Shown here in pieces: positions 8,483-17,780 of a stretch of DNA of 64,000 nt; position 1 is the stretch's first letter; the number at the start of each line of letters is the position of its first letter. Origin of the DNA: an uncultured Fluviicola sp. (GTDB lineage Bacteria; Bacteroidota; Bacteroidia; Flavobacteriales_D; Crocinitomicaceae). Below the pieces are notes generated by a model. The model saw only the letters and a list, made by a program, of their open reading frames with translations. It did no database searches and was not told where the DNA came from. The stretch spans positions 24,265 through 88,264 of the forward strand of contig CAJVYC010000010.1 in NCBI GenBank assembly GCA_913009205.1, written 5' to 3'. The position numbers and the translations under genes are program-made.

Positions 8483-9529
8483 TTAGGCAGCGGTTTTATT
8501 TCGGTAATAATCCAATCTTTTTTTCATAATTGGTTTAAATAAAAATGGAAAGTAAGAAAGCATCAACATGGCTGGATATCCATAAGGCAATGTAGGGCTG
8601 TCATCTTTGGATTCCAATACTTGATAAGGTTTTGCTCCACTGTGGTGGTGATCTGAATGCCTTGTTAACTCAAACAATAATACTCTTCCGATGATATGAT
8701 CTGAATTCCAGGAATGTTCTTGTTTTACACGCTCATATCTTCCATTAGCTTTCATTTTTCTTCTAAGACCGTAATGAGAAAAGTAATTTTGTGCTTCTAA
8801 AACTGAAATTCCGTAGACAGCAGTTATAAAGTAAATAACCGCAACATTTATACCAAAAAAGAAGTTGATTCCTACAAAAAGAAAAACTGTTAATGATGTA
8901 AATAAAATCATAGGATTTAATAGTAATGACTTTTCTTGAGATTGTAACCTTTGAGCTTCTAGTCTCCAGGTTTTAAAATAGCCCCCTATCTGAGACCTCA
9001 ATGCAAACCAGTAAAAAATATCTCCTTCTTTTGCAGATGTAAGGTCATTTGGTGTAGCCACATCTCTGTGATGACCAGAATTGTGATAAGTCATAAAATG
9101 GTTTTGTATTGCTGTCAGCAAGAGTATATGGGCTAAGAACTGTTTAAATTTGTGATCTGTTTTGTGACCTAATTCATGGCCTATATTAATTCCATTCACG
9201 CCTAAGATGGTTCCCATAAATAAAATACAGGCAATCAAATCAGATAAAGGAATACTTGTGTCTGAAACCGTAATTAAAAATTCATACACAACAAATAAAT
9301 GTAAGGGCACAGAAAGATAAAGTACCAAATCATAAAGCAAATGTTCATTTGCTAGTTCTTTTTCAACCGTAGATAAATTATAGGTATTTGATGGCAAGAA
9401 ATTTTCTACTAAAGGAACAATAACATACAAACTAAAAACCCCAATATAGGCAGCAAGCCCTGTTGTATTAAATGTAAATAACCCAAAAAGAGGGATGATA
9501 AAAGCCGAAAAATATTTAAATTTTGCCAT
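8483..9529 (-). CDS. AlkB-type membrane fatty-acid/alkane hydroxylase
   Basis: A 348-residue integral membrane di-iron oxygenase of the alkane 1-monooxygenase family. It carries the expected histidine boxes HELGHK (about residue 120), HNSGHH (about 151) and RHSDHHH (about 288), plus NYFSHYGLRR. Multiple transmembrane segments fill the first 110 residues and the central 200-240 region. It would oxidise terminal methyl groups of alkanes or related lipids using a rubredoxin donor; no rubredoxin gene is nearby. The region is noticeably AT-rich and lies between decayed genes, so acquisition by transfer is possible but unproven. Substrate cannot be told from sequence. Confidence 0.9.
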   Translation of the reverse strand: MAKFKYFSAFIIPLFGLFTFNTTGLAAYIGVFSLYVIVPLVENFLPSNTYNLSTVEKELANEHLLYDLVLYLSVPLHLFVVYEFLITVSDTSIPLSDLIACILFMGTILGVNGINIGHELGHKTDHKFKQFLAHILLLTAIQNHFMTYHNSGHHRDVATPNDLTSAKEGDIFYWFALRSQIGGYFKTWRLEAQRLQSQEKSLLLNPMILFTSLTVFLFVGINFFFGINVAVIYFITAVYGISVLEAQNYFSHYGLRRKMKANGRYERVKQEHSWNSDHIIGRVLLFELTRHSDHHHSGAKPYQVLESKDDSPTLPYGYPAMLMLSYFPFLFKPIMKKRLDYYRNKTAA

Positions 9530-9632
9530 GTGGGATCCCTATTATTATTTTTAATAAATTAGTCTAATATACTGATAATCAAATATAAATTTTCGAATTT
9601 ATTAATTCAATCCTTTGGCGTAAATTAGAACC

Positions 9633-10052
9633 ATGAAAATAACTCTCCTCCTTATTTCGATTTTGGCGTTTTATTACCTGAACGCGCAGGACACGCTTAT
9701 TGTTTATTTCAAAGACAAAGGAAGTTCTGAATTCGTTCAATTGTCAGACCGTTCAATTCAAAGACGAAAAAAACATAATGTGGCTTGGGACGAAAGAGAC
9801 AGGTAAGTAAACCAAACATACATTGACCTTTTGAAAATGGAAGGAACGGTAATGAACGTTTCCAGATGGTTGAATGGGTTTACATTGATTACAAACACTT
9901 CCAAATTGGAATTGAAGAACACCTATGAATTCATTAAAGACATTAGGATTAGCAAATCGACTATCGCATTGAAAGACGCGAGTAAATTGGTCCGTAAGTT
10001 CCATCACTTTCAGAAAGAAAGATTGATGACGGGGAAGTTGATTTTATTTTAA
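9633..10052 (+). pseudogene. 5' fragment of a subtilisin-like (S8) secreted protease
   Basis: The ATG at 9633 begins a signal peptide (MKITLLLISILAFYYLNAQ) followed by DTLIVYFKDKG and LSDRSIQRRKKHNV. This is the propeptide pattern of flavobacterial S8 proteases. An in-frame TAA at 9804 interrupts it. Beyond the stop the same frame continues with the family pattern VNQTYIDLLKMEGTVMNVSRWLNGF until 10052. The catalytic domain is missing altogether. It is a relic with a nonsense mutation and a 3' truncation. Confidence 0.8.
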
Positions 10053-10164
10053 TTTTGATATTTCCAGGAGTTCCCATTATTAAGAAACTAGTGTACCATT
10101 CTCCGTCAATTTGTGCATCGGGCGTAAGTGGCAATAGGGCTAGAATTAGGACGATTGTTTTCAT
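9961..10164 (-). pseudogene. 5' fragment of a secreted protein gene
   Basis: Begins with a clear signal peptide (MKTIVLILALLPLTPDAQ) followed by IDGEWYTSFLIMGTP, an opening often seen in secreted hydrolase-associated domains. After about residue 40 the sequence becomes antisense to the S8 protease relic, so the remaining frame is probably not original. Its ATG overlaps the stop of the upstream glycosyltransferase (ATGA), which shows it was once the last gene of that operon. Likely truncated rather than a functional 67-residue protein. Confidence 0.5.
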
Positions 10165-11276
10165 AGTAGCTTAAGTATTATGAGGCAATTTTTTTCGGTG
10201 CTGTAGTTTTCATTCAAAAATGAAATCCTTGATTGAAATTCTTCTTCTTTCAATTCGGCTTTTATTTTATTCTGAATCAAACGTTGAAATTCTTTCGCAT
10301 CTATTGCTAGTGAACAAAGACCTTCTAAGTTTGTGCCAAGAATCATATTTTCATTAGCAACGATATGGCCAGATGAAGAGAGTGAATTTATCAATTTTAG
10401 CTTAACACCCGTTGCCTGACTGGAATAGAAGACATGAACTCTTGCCGTTTGAATAAGTGCTTGAATTGCCTCTTCTGAAGGGTTGGGAATCAGTTCAATA
10501 TTGTGTTCTTCGCAATTTTCAATTAAACTTGGCGAAGGCTCTTTTCCCGCAATTTTCAACTTATTTTCTAGGTTAAGAGGTGAAAAAACTTCATTGATGA
10601 GCCATTTTGCACCAATTTCATTCTCTTCAACGGAGAGATTTCCATGGAATAAAAAGAAAGCTTCGGTCGCTTGTTTAGGATTTTCAGAGATCGCCTTCGA
10701 TGCTGCGGGAAGTACTTGGACTGAATTGGAATATTGCTTGAAATGAACCGCATCAGATTCTTTAATCGCAAGAATATGATTTGCATAGTTTAACTGGGAT
10801 TCGAACCTTCTTAATTTTCGTGCTTCACCAGAATAAAATCGCTTCGTTAATCCTCGGTTGTTCTTTGCGAGTTCTGCATAATATTCATGTTCGACATTGT
10901 GTGTTCGAACGATTTTTATTCTATTTTTAAAGCGTTCGTCATTCAAAGAATAACAGGTGTGTAAGCCCTCAAAAAGGATAGGAGAGTCGTCTTTGCAAAG
11001 GTTCGCCATTAATTCTGCCGAATTTCTCGTTTTGACGATAAATGGCGTTCTTCCAATGCTATCAAAAACGGATTTTTTCCGAGGATAATAGTAAACCGTT
11101 TCTGCGTATTTTAAAAGTTCATCTTGTTTCGGTCTTCCGTATTCATAGCAATGTAACGTAATGCTAAGACCTAATTTATGCAATCCTTTCAAGCGATAAA
11201 AGACGTCAATTGCTCCGCCGTAATCCGCTGGATATGGAACATCAAATGAAATGATATGGAGTTTTTTATTTACCAG
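10161..11276 (-). CDS. Glycosyltransferase, family 4-like, with unclear start codon
   Basis: Predicted cytosolic glycosyltransferase for surface polysaccharide or glycolipid. The track begins at a TTG at 11192 (MKGLHKLG), but in-frame codons upstream read KKLHIISFDVPYPADYGG, the first beta-strand and donor-fold loop expected in this family. No ATG, GTG or TTG precedes that segment: the open frame starts after a TAA at 11280-11282 and offers only CTG (11276) or ATT/ATC codons. The gene therefore uses a rare start or its start has mutated. Later motifs include RTHNVEHEYYAEL and a C-terminal SSQATGVKLKLINSL donor-binding segment. It overlaps the 3' end of the preceding glycosyltransferase, forming one operon. 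Confidence 0.75.
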   Translation of the reverse strand: MVNKKLHIISFDVPYPADYGGAIDVFYRLKGLHKLGLSITLHCYEYGRPKQDELLKYAETVYYYPRKKSVFDSIGRTPFIVKTRNSAELMANLCKDDSPILFEGLHTCYSLNDERFKNRIKIVRTHNVEHEYYAELAKNNRGLTKRFYSGEARKLRRFESQLNYANHILAIKESDAVHFKQYSNSVQVLPAASKAISENPKQATEAFFLFHGNLSVEENEIGAKWLINEVFSPLNLENKLKIAGKEPSPSLIENCEEHNIELIPNPSEEAIQALIQTARVHVFYSSQATGVKLKLINSLSSSGHIVANENMILGTNLEGLCSLAIDAKEFQRLIQNKIKAELKEEEFQSRISFLNENYSTEKNCLIILKLL

Positions 11277-12396
11277 AAGTTACCTTGTAAATTGTATCTA
11301 AAATTTTGGTTTCGTTCTCCCAGTTTTCAACCTGCGCCGCTTTCAAGCAATTGGCTTTGTACTTGGCTAATTGTTCTGAATCCGCAAATAGTGCATTTAT
11401 TGTTTCAGCTAATTTATCAATTGTAAATTCTTGAAGGATTTCACCAATTTCGTTGGTCCGAATAACATGCGCCACTTCTTTGATTTCAGTTGCAACAACG
11501 GCCGTTTGTGTATGCATGTAGTCAAAGACTTTATTGGGCAACGAAAGGCGGTAATTCATATTGGTTGGTTTATCGAGGGTTAGGCCAATATCAGCATGGA
11601 ACGTGTAATTCATCATCACGTTGTACGGCTTTTTACCGTAAAAAATCACCTTGCTTTCAAGTGCCAATTGCACAACACGGTCCTTTAATTGAGCAACGAC
11701 ATCGCCGTCGCCTACAATCATCAAAACGGCATCAATTTGGCGCATTGCCTCGACAGCTTCTTCAGCTCCTCTATCTATATTGATTCCAGCACCCTGCAAA
11801 ATAATGAGGCGTTTGTTTTCTGGTATTTCTAATTCTAACTTACTCTTTAAGTCTTCTGGTTTCCACAGTGGTGAAATATTCCGGACAACCTTCACCTCCT
11901 TAGTGTAGAGGTCACCGTAGATTTTGGCAATAGAATTGTTAACAGTATAAATTTTTGTCAATTTTGGGAAAATCATTCGCTCAATTCTGAGCCAAACCTT
12001 CTGAACTCTAGGACGATTGATTAGCTCAGGAACTTCTGTAAAATACTCGTGTGAATCGTAAACCAATTCGGTTTTTCGTTTGAACTTTTTAACCATGTAA
12101 TTGGCCAAGAGCGTATCCAAGTCATTCGAAACGATAACGTCTGCTTTTTTGAAAAGAAGAAACAGGAACAATCGAAAATTAAAAAAGGCATAGAATAACG
12201 CTCCTTTTTCAAAGAGAAGGCGCATTTGCTTTGTCGTATAATCCCTTGCCGGCAGTTCAACACTCGATTTCCGTTTACGCCCAACCAAAAGTACGTCATA
12301 GCCAGATTCATGAAGGAAAGTACATACCTTATGAACGCGCTGATCTGTATACAGATCGTTAGTAACTGAGACAATAGCCTTGAGTCTTTTCGACAT
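11266..12396 (-). CDS. Glycosyltransferase family 4 protein
   Basis: A 376-residue GT-B glycosyltransferase. The N-terminal domain begins KAIVSVTNDLYTDQRVHKVCTFL, and the central region has VSNDLDTLLANYMV and LVYDSHEYFTEVPEL. The C-terminal nucleotide-sugar domain includes ILQGAGINIDRGAEEAVEAM and SLPNKVFDYMHTQTAVVAT. It probably adds a sugar to a lipid-linked or surface glycan; donor and acceptor are unknown. First gene of a two-gene operon with the next glycosyltransferase, which starts inside its 3' end. A 7-bp inverted repeat surrounds its start codon. Confidence 0.9.
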   Translation of the reverse strand: MSKRLKAIVSVTNDLYTDQRVHKVCTFLHESGYDVLLVGRKRKSSVELPARDYTTKQMRLLFEKGALFYAFFNFRLFLFLLFKKADVIVSNDLDTLLANYMVKKFKRKTELVYDSHEYFTEVPELINRPRVQKVWLRIERMIFPKLTKIYTVNNSIAKIYGDLYTKEVKVVRNISPLWKPEDLKSKLELEIPENKRLIILQGAGINIDRGAEEAVEAMRQIDAVLMIVGDGDVVAQLKDRVVQLALESKVIFYGKKPYNVMMNYTFHADIGLTLDKPTNMNYRLSLPNKVFDYMHTQTAVVATEIKEVAHVIRTNEIGEILQEFTIDKLAETINALFADSEQLAKYKANCLKAAQVENWENETKILDTIYKVTSGK

Positions 12397-12425
12397 GTGT
12401 CGAAGGTAAGAATTTCAGAAGATTA

Positions 12426-13022
12426 TCACCAGAAGAAGAGAAGAATTAAAGTGAACAGAAGCAAAGCAGCGAACCCCAATACTATCCAATAGGCCAGTAG
12501 CCATTTGCGCGCAACATCCTCATCGAATTGACCTGTTGCCGTATTGAATCTCGATCGTTTTGACCTAACATATTGGGCTCTTGCTATAAATGCTAAGACA
12601 AGTGAAACAATTAATCCTATTCCAAGAAATATGCTGCCAGCCACAAGTGTTACAAGGGCAGAAATAGATAAAATTTTGGCCCTTCTGGCATGTTCTTCAG
12701 CTTCCAATGCTTCATTCACAGCATCTTCGCTTACTTCAGGATCCACGTCAGTGGTTGTTGAATCGGAAGGCTGGGTTTGTGCCATGGAAGCCCTCTTAAC
12801 AGGACCCATATCTTGATTTTCTGTAAATTTATTGGATTCAGAATCTAAATTCGTCACAGTTTTCTTACACGAAGACTGTCGGTAATTATTAGTTCCTTCC
12901 TCATCGAACGTGTTGTTTTCTACGTTGACAATTTTTTTTTGACTGACCTTCACAAACTGTAATTGATTGTGGGCACATGAACTGATAAGGATTAGTGTAG
13001 CTAAAGCTTGAAATAATTTCAC
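12426..13022 (-). CDS. Predicted lipoprotein with two C-terminal membrane segments
   Basis: A 198-residue protein with a signal peptide and lipobox-like ISSC near residue 15 (LATLILISSCAHNQ). A low-complexity polar stretch follows (residues 20-110), then two hydrophobic segments (about 118-146 and 173-198) separated by a basic loop. The tail resembles the two-helix DUF4190-type membrane proteins common in Bacteroidota. Function not recognised. It stands between the glycosyltransferase operon and mfd, with short gaps on both sides. Confidence 0.65.
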   Translation of the reverse strand: MKLFQALATLILISSCAHNQLQFVKVSQKKIVNVENNTFDEEGTNNYRQSSCKKTVTNLDSESNKFTENQDMGPVKRASMAQTQPSDSTTTDVDPEVSEDAVNEALEAEEHARRAKILSISALVTLVAGSIFLGIGLIVSLVLAFIARAQYVRSKRSRFNTATGQFDEDVARKWLLAYWIVLGFAALLLFTLILLFFW

Positions 13023-13084
13023 TTTTGTTGTATTTGCTATTTTAACGAAGGAATTTTCGTTTTAGTTTGAGAATGGCGCTTTTA

Positions 13085-16000
13085 TTATAATTTCAGGATT
13101 CTATTGATGTGGTCGTAAGCAACGGTGAGTGTTTTAACATCATCATAAATTATTCGAAGGCGGTCGTTTTTCTCACTCAGCTTGGCCACCTTTGGACTCT
13201 TCTGCATGTAGTCGAGTACCTTAGTGAATATTGGTGATTGGTAATATTCCGACTTCGGATTAGCAATGAAATAGCCGATCATTTTGTTTGACTTTAAAAC
13301 TAATTTTTCAATTCCCAACTCTTCAGCCAGCCAACGTAGTTTAAACGAGCGGATTAATTCATTGACCTTTTCTGGAATTGGTCCAAATCGGTCTTCAAGT
13401 TCCTTTACAAATTGATCCAGTTCACCCTGTCCCTTGATGTTATCCATGTCTTGGTAAAGGCTTAATCGCTCTGCAACGTTGTTTACGTAATCATCCGGAA
13501 TTCGAATCTCCAAATCAGTTTCTAGAACACAATCTTTGACGAATTGCGTTAAACTATCTGAATTTCGGTCAGAGAACAGCTCTTTAAATTCTGATTCACG
13601 TAACTCTTCAATGGCTTCGTTTAGAATTTTCTGATACATATCAAATCCAATGTCAGCAATGAATCCACTTTGTTCGCCTCCAAGCATATTTCCAGCGCCT
13701 CGAATGTCCAAATCTTTCATCGCAATGTTGAAACCAGATCCTAAGTCTGAAAATTGAACCAAAGCTTCTAAACGCTTTCTTGCTTCACTTGTCATCGTAC
13801 TTGCAGGAGGGGCAATGAGATAACAAAAACCTTTTTTGTTTGAACGACCAACGCGACCTCTCAATTGGTGTAAGTCACTAATCCCAAAGTTGTTGGCTTG
13901 GTTAATAATTATGGTGTTTGCGTTTGAGATATCAATTCCTGATTCAATAATGGTCGTCGCTAAAAGAACGTCGTATTCATGGTTTATGAAATCCATCATA
14001 ATTTTTTCCAGCGCCTTACCTTCCATTTGTCCGTGCCCAATTGCAACCCGAACTCCAGGACACAAACGCTGAATCATTCCTGAAATCTCTGCGATGTTCT
14101 GGAGTCTGTTGTGAACGAAAAATACTTGACCTCCTCGACTCGTTTCATAAGCAATAGCATCTCGAATGGCTTCTTCGCTAAATTCTATAACTTCTGTTAA
14201 AACGGGTTGTCTGTTTGGTGGAGGCGTATTTATAATACTCAAATCACGTGCTCCCATCAATGAAAACTGAAGAGTTCTTGGTATCGGAGTAGCAGTTAGG
14301 GTAAGACTGTCAACGGTTGCTCTTAGTGTTTTAAGCTTGTCTTTAACGGAAACGCCGAATTTCTGTTCCTCATCGATAATCATTAGCCCAAGATCTTTGA
14401 ATTTAACGCGGTTTCCAACGATGGCGTGTGTTCCGATCAAGATGTCAATTTCTCCGTCTGCAAGTCTTTTCAAGGTAGCTGTTACTTCCTTCGCGGATTT
14501 AAAGCGATTAATATAATCGATGTTACATGGGAAGTCTTTTAAGCGTTCCTTAAAACTCCTTGTGTGTTGCAAGGACAAAATGGTTGTTGGAACGAGAATC
14601 GCAACTTGTTTGCTATCGGCAACGGCTTTAAATGCTGCTCGAACGGCAATTTCTGTTTTCCCAAAACCTACATCACCACAAATCAAACGGTCCATAGGTG
14701 TACTGGATTCCATATCTTCCTTAACTGCAATTGTTGATTTTAACTGATCGGGAGTGTCTTCATACATGAATGAAGCTTCCAATTCATTTTGGAGGTAAGA
14801 ATCAGGGCTAAATGCAAAACCTTCTTGTGCTTTTCGTTTGGCATAAAGTTTAATTAAATCAAACGCCAACTCCTTGATTTTTTTCTTGGTCTTTTGTTTG
14901 AGCGTCGCCCAAGTGTTCGTCCCAAGTTTATTCATTTTTGGAGAACCGCCGTCTTTCCCTGTGAATTTCGAAATACGATGAAGCGAGTGAATACCCACAT
15001 ACAAAACATCATTGTCTCTGTACAAAATGCGGATAGCTTCTTGCGGTTTTCCATTGACATCGATTGTTTCAAGTCCAGAGAATTTCCCTACTCCATGATC
15101 AATGTGCGTGACGTAATCTCCTCGTTGTAAATTGTGAAGCTCTTTAAGTGTTAGGGCTTGCTTCGCCTGTCTAAATCCTTCCTTAAGTCTAAATCGATGG
15201 AACCGTTCAAAAATTTGATGGTCCGTGTAGCAAACAATATTTAGTTCGTCACTAATAAACCCCTCATGGAGAGAAATCGGAATGGGATTGTATGTTATAT
15301 CTGTGTTGATATCTGCAAATATTTGCTCAAGCCGACTGATTTGCTTCGGTTGATTTGAGAATATCGATATGGAATACTTGTTCTTTTTTCGTTGCAACAA
15401 ATCTTCAGCTAGAAGGTTGAAGTTCTTATTGAAACTTGGTTGTGGTTTAAAGTTAAAATCTAGGGTTTTTGTCGGTGAAAAGAACTGTTCAGCGCCAAAT
15501 TCAACAACGCTGAGTTCTTTTAATTTAGGTTCGAGATTACTCGGATGGAGAAATAAATTGTCTGGAATTGTAGGCGCAACATGTGATTCAATGGAGTTAT
15601 ATACTTTAACCGCTTTTTTGTATTCTTTGTCCAACGTATTTTTCGTAATGTCATACGATGAAAGCCATACCGTAGCGTGTTCTCCAAGGAAGTCGAAAAA
15701 AGAAACATTTCCATCTCCGATCATTTCACCTTGAACATTCGGAACGATATTGAAAAATTTATGCGTATTAATCGACAGTTGTGTGCTCGCATCAAATGTT
15801 CGAATACTGTCGACTTCATCTCCAAAAAATTCAATTCTATAAGGTTGATCATTTGAGTAAGAGAACACATCGACAATTCCTCCTCGGATGGAAAACTGAC
15901 CCGGTTCGTAAACAAAATCAACCCGATCAAAATTTAAATCTAGAAGCTGTTCATTAATAAAATCAATTCCATAATTTTTGCCATGTTCAAGCTTCAATGT

Positions 16001-16423
16001 ATTCTTCACCAATGTTTTCTGGGAAGGAATTTTTTCGAACAGCGCTTTAGGATATGTAACAATCCATGTGTTTTTGCCTGTCGATATTTTTTCTAAAACT
16101 TCCGCTCTTGCGACAACATTGGCATTGTCTGTTTTTTCAAGTTCGTAGGGTACACGGTACGAAGCGGGATAAAACAAGATGTTTGAATTTATAGGAAACA
16201 AACCCTGTAAGTCGTTCAAAAAATAAGCTGCTTGCTCTTTGTCTGAAAGAATAAACAAGTGATTTCCGGGCGCTTGCATTGCAACTGCAGAGGCACTTAA
16301 TGAACGTGAAGACCCTACTAGTCCTTTCCATTCAATTTTAGACCCAATAATTTGAAGTTCATTGGCTGTGGCATTAACCTGTGGTAAGTTCGAAAATAAG
16401 GATTTGAGTTCTTTTAAGTCCAT
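13085..16423 (-). CDS. mfd: Transcription-repair coupling factor
   Basis: ATP-dependent DNA translocase that removes RNA polymerase stalled at lesions and recruits UvrA. The 1112 residues match the family. It has an N-terminal UvrB-like module (SYRVPYELEK and GQFSIRGGIVDVFSY, residues about 90-190), a CarD-like RNA-polymerase interaction domain near 430 (LQRGDYVTHIDHGVGKFSGL), and the RecG-type helicase core. The core shows Walker A GDVGFGKTEIAVRAAF, DEEQ box IIDEEQKFGV, TATPIPRTL and the motif VI region QLRGRVGRSNKKGFCYL. The C-terminal TRCF domain is complete. No operon partner is evident. Confidence 0.97.
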   Translation of the reverse strand: MDLKELKSLFSNLPQVNATANELQIIGSKIEWKGLVGSSRSLSASAVAMQAPGNHLFILSDKEQAAYFLNDLQGLFPINSNILFYPASYRVPYELEKTDNANVVARAEVLEKISTGKNTWIVTYPKALFEKIPSQKTLVKNTLKLEHGKNYGIDFINEQLLDLNFDRVDFVYEPGQFSIRGGIVDVFSYSNDQPYRIEFFGDEVDSIRTFDASTQLSINTHKFFNIVPNVQGEMIGDGNVSFFDFLGEHATVWLSSYDITKNTLDKEYKKAVKVYNSIESHVAPTIPDNLFLHPSNLEPKLKELSVVEFGAEQFFSPTKTLDFNFKPQPSFNKNFNLLAEDLLQRKKNKYSISIFSNQPKQISRLEQIFADINTDITYNPIPISLHEGFISDELNIVCYTDHQIFERFHRFRLKEGFRQAKQALTLKELHNLQRGDYVTHIDHGVGKFSGLETIDVNGKPQEAIRILYRDNDVLYVGIHSLHRISKFTGKDGGSPKMNKLGTNTWATLKQKTKKKIKELAFDLIKLYAKRKAQEGFAFSPDSYLQNELEASFMYEDTPDQLKSTIAVKEDMESSTPMDRLICGDVGFGKTEIAVRAAFKAVADSKQVAILVPTTILSLQHTRSFKERLKDFPCNIDYINRFKSAKEVTATLKRLADGEIDILIGTHAIVGNRVKFKDLGLMIIDEEQKFGVSVKDKLKTLRATVDSLTLTATPIPRTLQFSLMGARDLSIINTPPPNRQPVLTEVIEFSEEAIRDAIAYETSRGGQVFFVHNRLQNIAEISGMIQRLCPGVRVAIGHGQMEGKALEKIMMDFINHEYDVLLATTIIESGIDISNANTIIINQANNFGISDLHQLRGRVGRSNKKGFCYLIAPPASTMTSEARKRLEALVQFSDLGSGFNIAMKDLDIRGAGNMLGGEQSGFIADIGFDMYQKILNEAIEELRESEFKELFSDRNSDSLTQFVKDCVLETDLEIRIPDDYVNNVAERLSLYQDMDNIKGQGELDQFVKELEDRFGPIPEKVNELIRSFKLRWLAEELGIEKLVLKSNKMIGYFIANPKSEYYQSPIFTKVLDYMQKSPKVAKLSEKNDRLRIIYDDVKTLTVAYDHINRILKL

Positions 16424-16484
16424 TTTTTGTCAGGTTCGAATTATCACTTGTTAATCCCGTTCCTAAGCGAAATCTATGATTTCT

Positions 16485-17489
16485 CTATTTAAGAAAGCCC
16501 ATTGCATGTTCAACCATCGTTTTAGAACCAATGAAATAAGGCACGCGTTGGTGAAGACGTTCTGGTTTGATTTCCATAATTCGTTTTCTTCCTGTAGTTG
16601 CCAATCCGCCAGCTTGTTCTACAATAAAGGCTAAAGGATTACATTCGTATAACAAGCGTAACTTACCTTCTGGATCGACAGTCGTATCAGGATAGATGTA
16701 AATTCCACCTTTGATTAAGTTTCTATGAAAATCAGCAACTAAAGAGCCAATGTACCTTCCTGAATACGGTCTTTCATGGCCGGGTTGTGTTTGCTGGCAA
16801 TATGTTTCGATGTATTCTTTGATTCCGCTTTCACAAATGTTTATGTTTCCTTCATTCATCGCATAAATTCGACCTGTATCTGGTGTTTTCATTTGAGGAT
16901 GAGACAAACAAAACTCTCCGATTGAAGGGTCTAGCGTAAATCCATTTACACCTTTACCTGTTGTGTAAACCAACATTGTAGATGAACCATAAAGGACATA
17001 CCCCGCTGCCACTTGTTCAGTTCCTGCTTGAAGCATATCTTCCAAAGTCGCTTCCGTTCCAACTTCACTTACTCTTCTATAAATTGAGAAAATTGTTCCA
17101 ATTGAAACATTAACATCAATATTTGAAGAACCGTCCAATGGATCAAAAAGAACTACATATTTTCCTTTTTTAGAAAACTCTGATTTGAAGGGCATGAAAT
17201 TGTCATTTTCTTCAGACGCGATTCCACAAACTTCACCTCCTGATTGGAACATGTTTATGAATTGATTATCCGCAATTACATCAAGTTTTTGCTGTTCTTC
17301 TCCCTGGATATTAGTTGTTCCTTCGGCACCTAAAAAGTTTTCAAGGAGTCCAGCCCGGCGAACATCCTTACTTACGATTTTAGAGGCAACAGCAATATCG
17401 CTCAACAATCTAGAAAGTTCTCCAGTAGAAAACTGAAATTCAGCTTGGCGATCCATGATAAACTCGTGTAACGTTGTAACCTTTGACAT
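16485..17489 (-). CDS. fbp: Class I fructose-1,6-bisphosphatase
   Basis: Gluconeogenic enzyme converting fructose-1,6-bisphosphate to fructose-6-phosphate. With the ATG at 17489 ([15 protein letters not shown]) the protein is 334 residues, typical of the class; the track's start at 17582 adds 31 residues with no family match. The metal-binding motif [14 protein letters not shown] is at about residues 114-127. The substrate-binding region [18 protein letters not shown] and [19 protein letters not shown] follow. It appears monocistronic, between mfd and a T9SS cargo gene. Confidence 0.96.
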   Translation of the reverse strand: MSKVTTLHEFIMDRQAEFQFSTGELSRLLSDIAVASKIVSKDVRRAGLLENFLGAEGTTNIQGEEQQKLDVIADNQFINMFQSGGEVCGIASEENDNFMPFKSEFSKKGKYVVLFDPLDGSSNIDVNVSIGTIFSIYRRVSEVGTEATLEDMLQAGTEQVAAGYVLYGSSTMLVYTTGKGVNGFTLDPSIGEFCLSHPQMKTPDTGRIYAMNEGNINICESGIKEYIETYCQQTQPGHERPYSGRYIGSLVADFHRNLIKGGIYIYPDTTVDPEGKLRLLYECNPLAFIVEQAGGLATTGRKRIMEIKPERLHQRVPYFIGSKTMVEHAMGFLK

Positions 17490-17691
17490 GTAAATTTGTT
17501 TTTGGCAAATATCGGTAAAATGTTTTAACCAAGGGGGCGCACTTGTTGTTCTATTCAGACTTAGTTTGTTTTTCAGTCTCACTAATATGATTCCTTATGT
17601 GACGAATTCGGATTGGTCTTTACAGCAGTGAACTTAAATCTCCATGGTTAAAAATCATACCTAGCTCTATTCCAAAAATAGAGCACAAAAA

Positions 17692-17722
17692 AAGGCCGTC
17701 TTGGTTTATCCGAGACGGCCTT
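17692..17722 (-). terminator. Rho-independent terminator of the T9SS cargo gene
   Basis: A 13-bp stem (AAGGCCGTCTTGG paired with CCGAGACGGCCTT, one G-T pair) with a 5-base loop. On the minus strand it is followed by a run of seven T. It lies about 60 bases after the stop codon at 17781. Confidence 0.9.
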
Positions 17723-17780
17723 AAATATTTAAAAGCTTATAAGGCCATTTAAAAGCTCCCTATCAAAAGCTTTGTTCTAA

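Noticed and set aside
8483-9529. AlkB-type gene considered as a fatty-acid desaturase
   Set aside because: The histidine boxes HELGHK, HNSGHH and RHSDHHH and the NYFSHYG segment fit the alkane-hydroxylase branch better.
13836-16331. Several ORFs on both strands inside mfd
   Set aside because: Antisense or shifted shadows of a 1112-residue conserved gene, with no starts, promoters or recognisable protein features.
17692-17722. Long inverted repeat considered as an insertion-sequence end
   Set aside because: Single copy with a T-run directly after the stem on the minus strand and a gene ending just upstream, which is a terminator.
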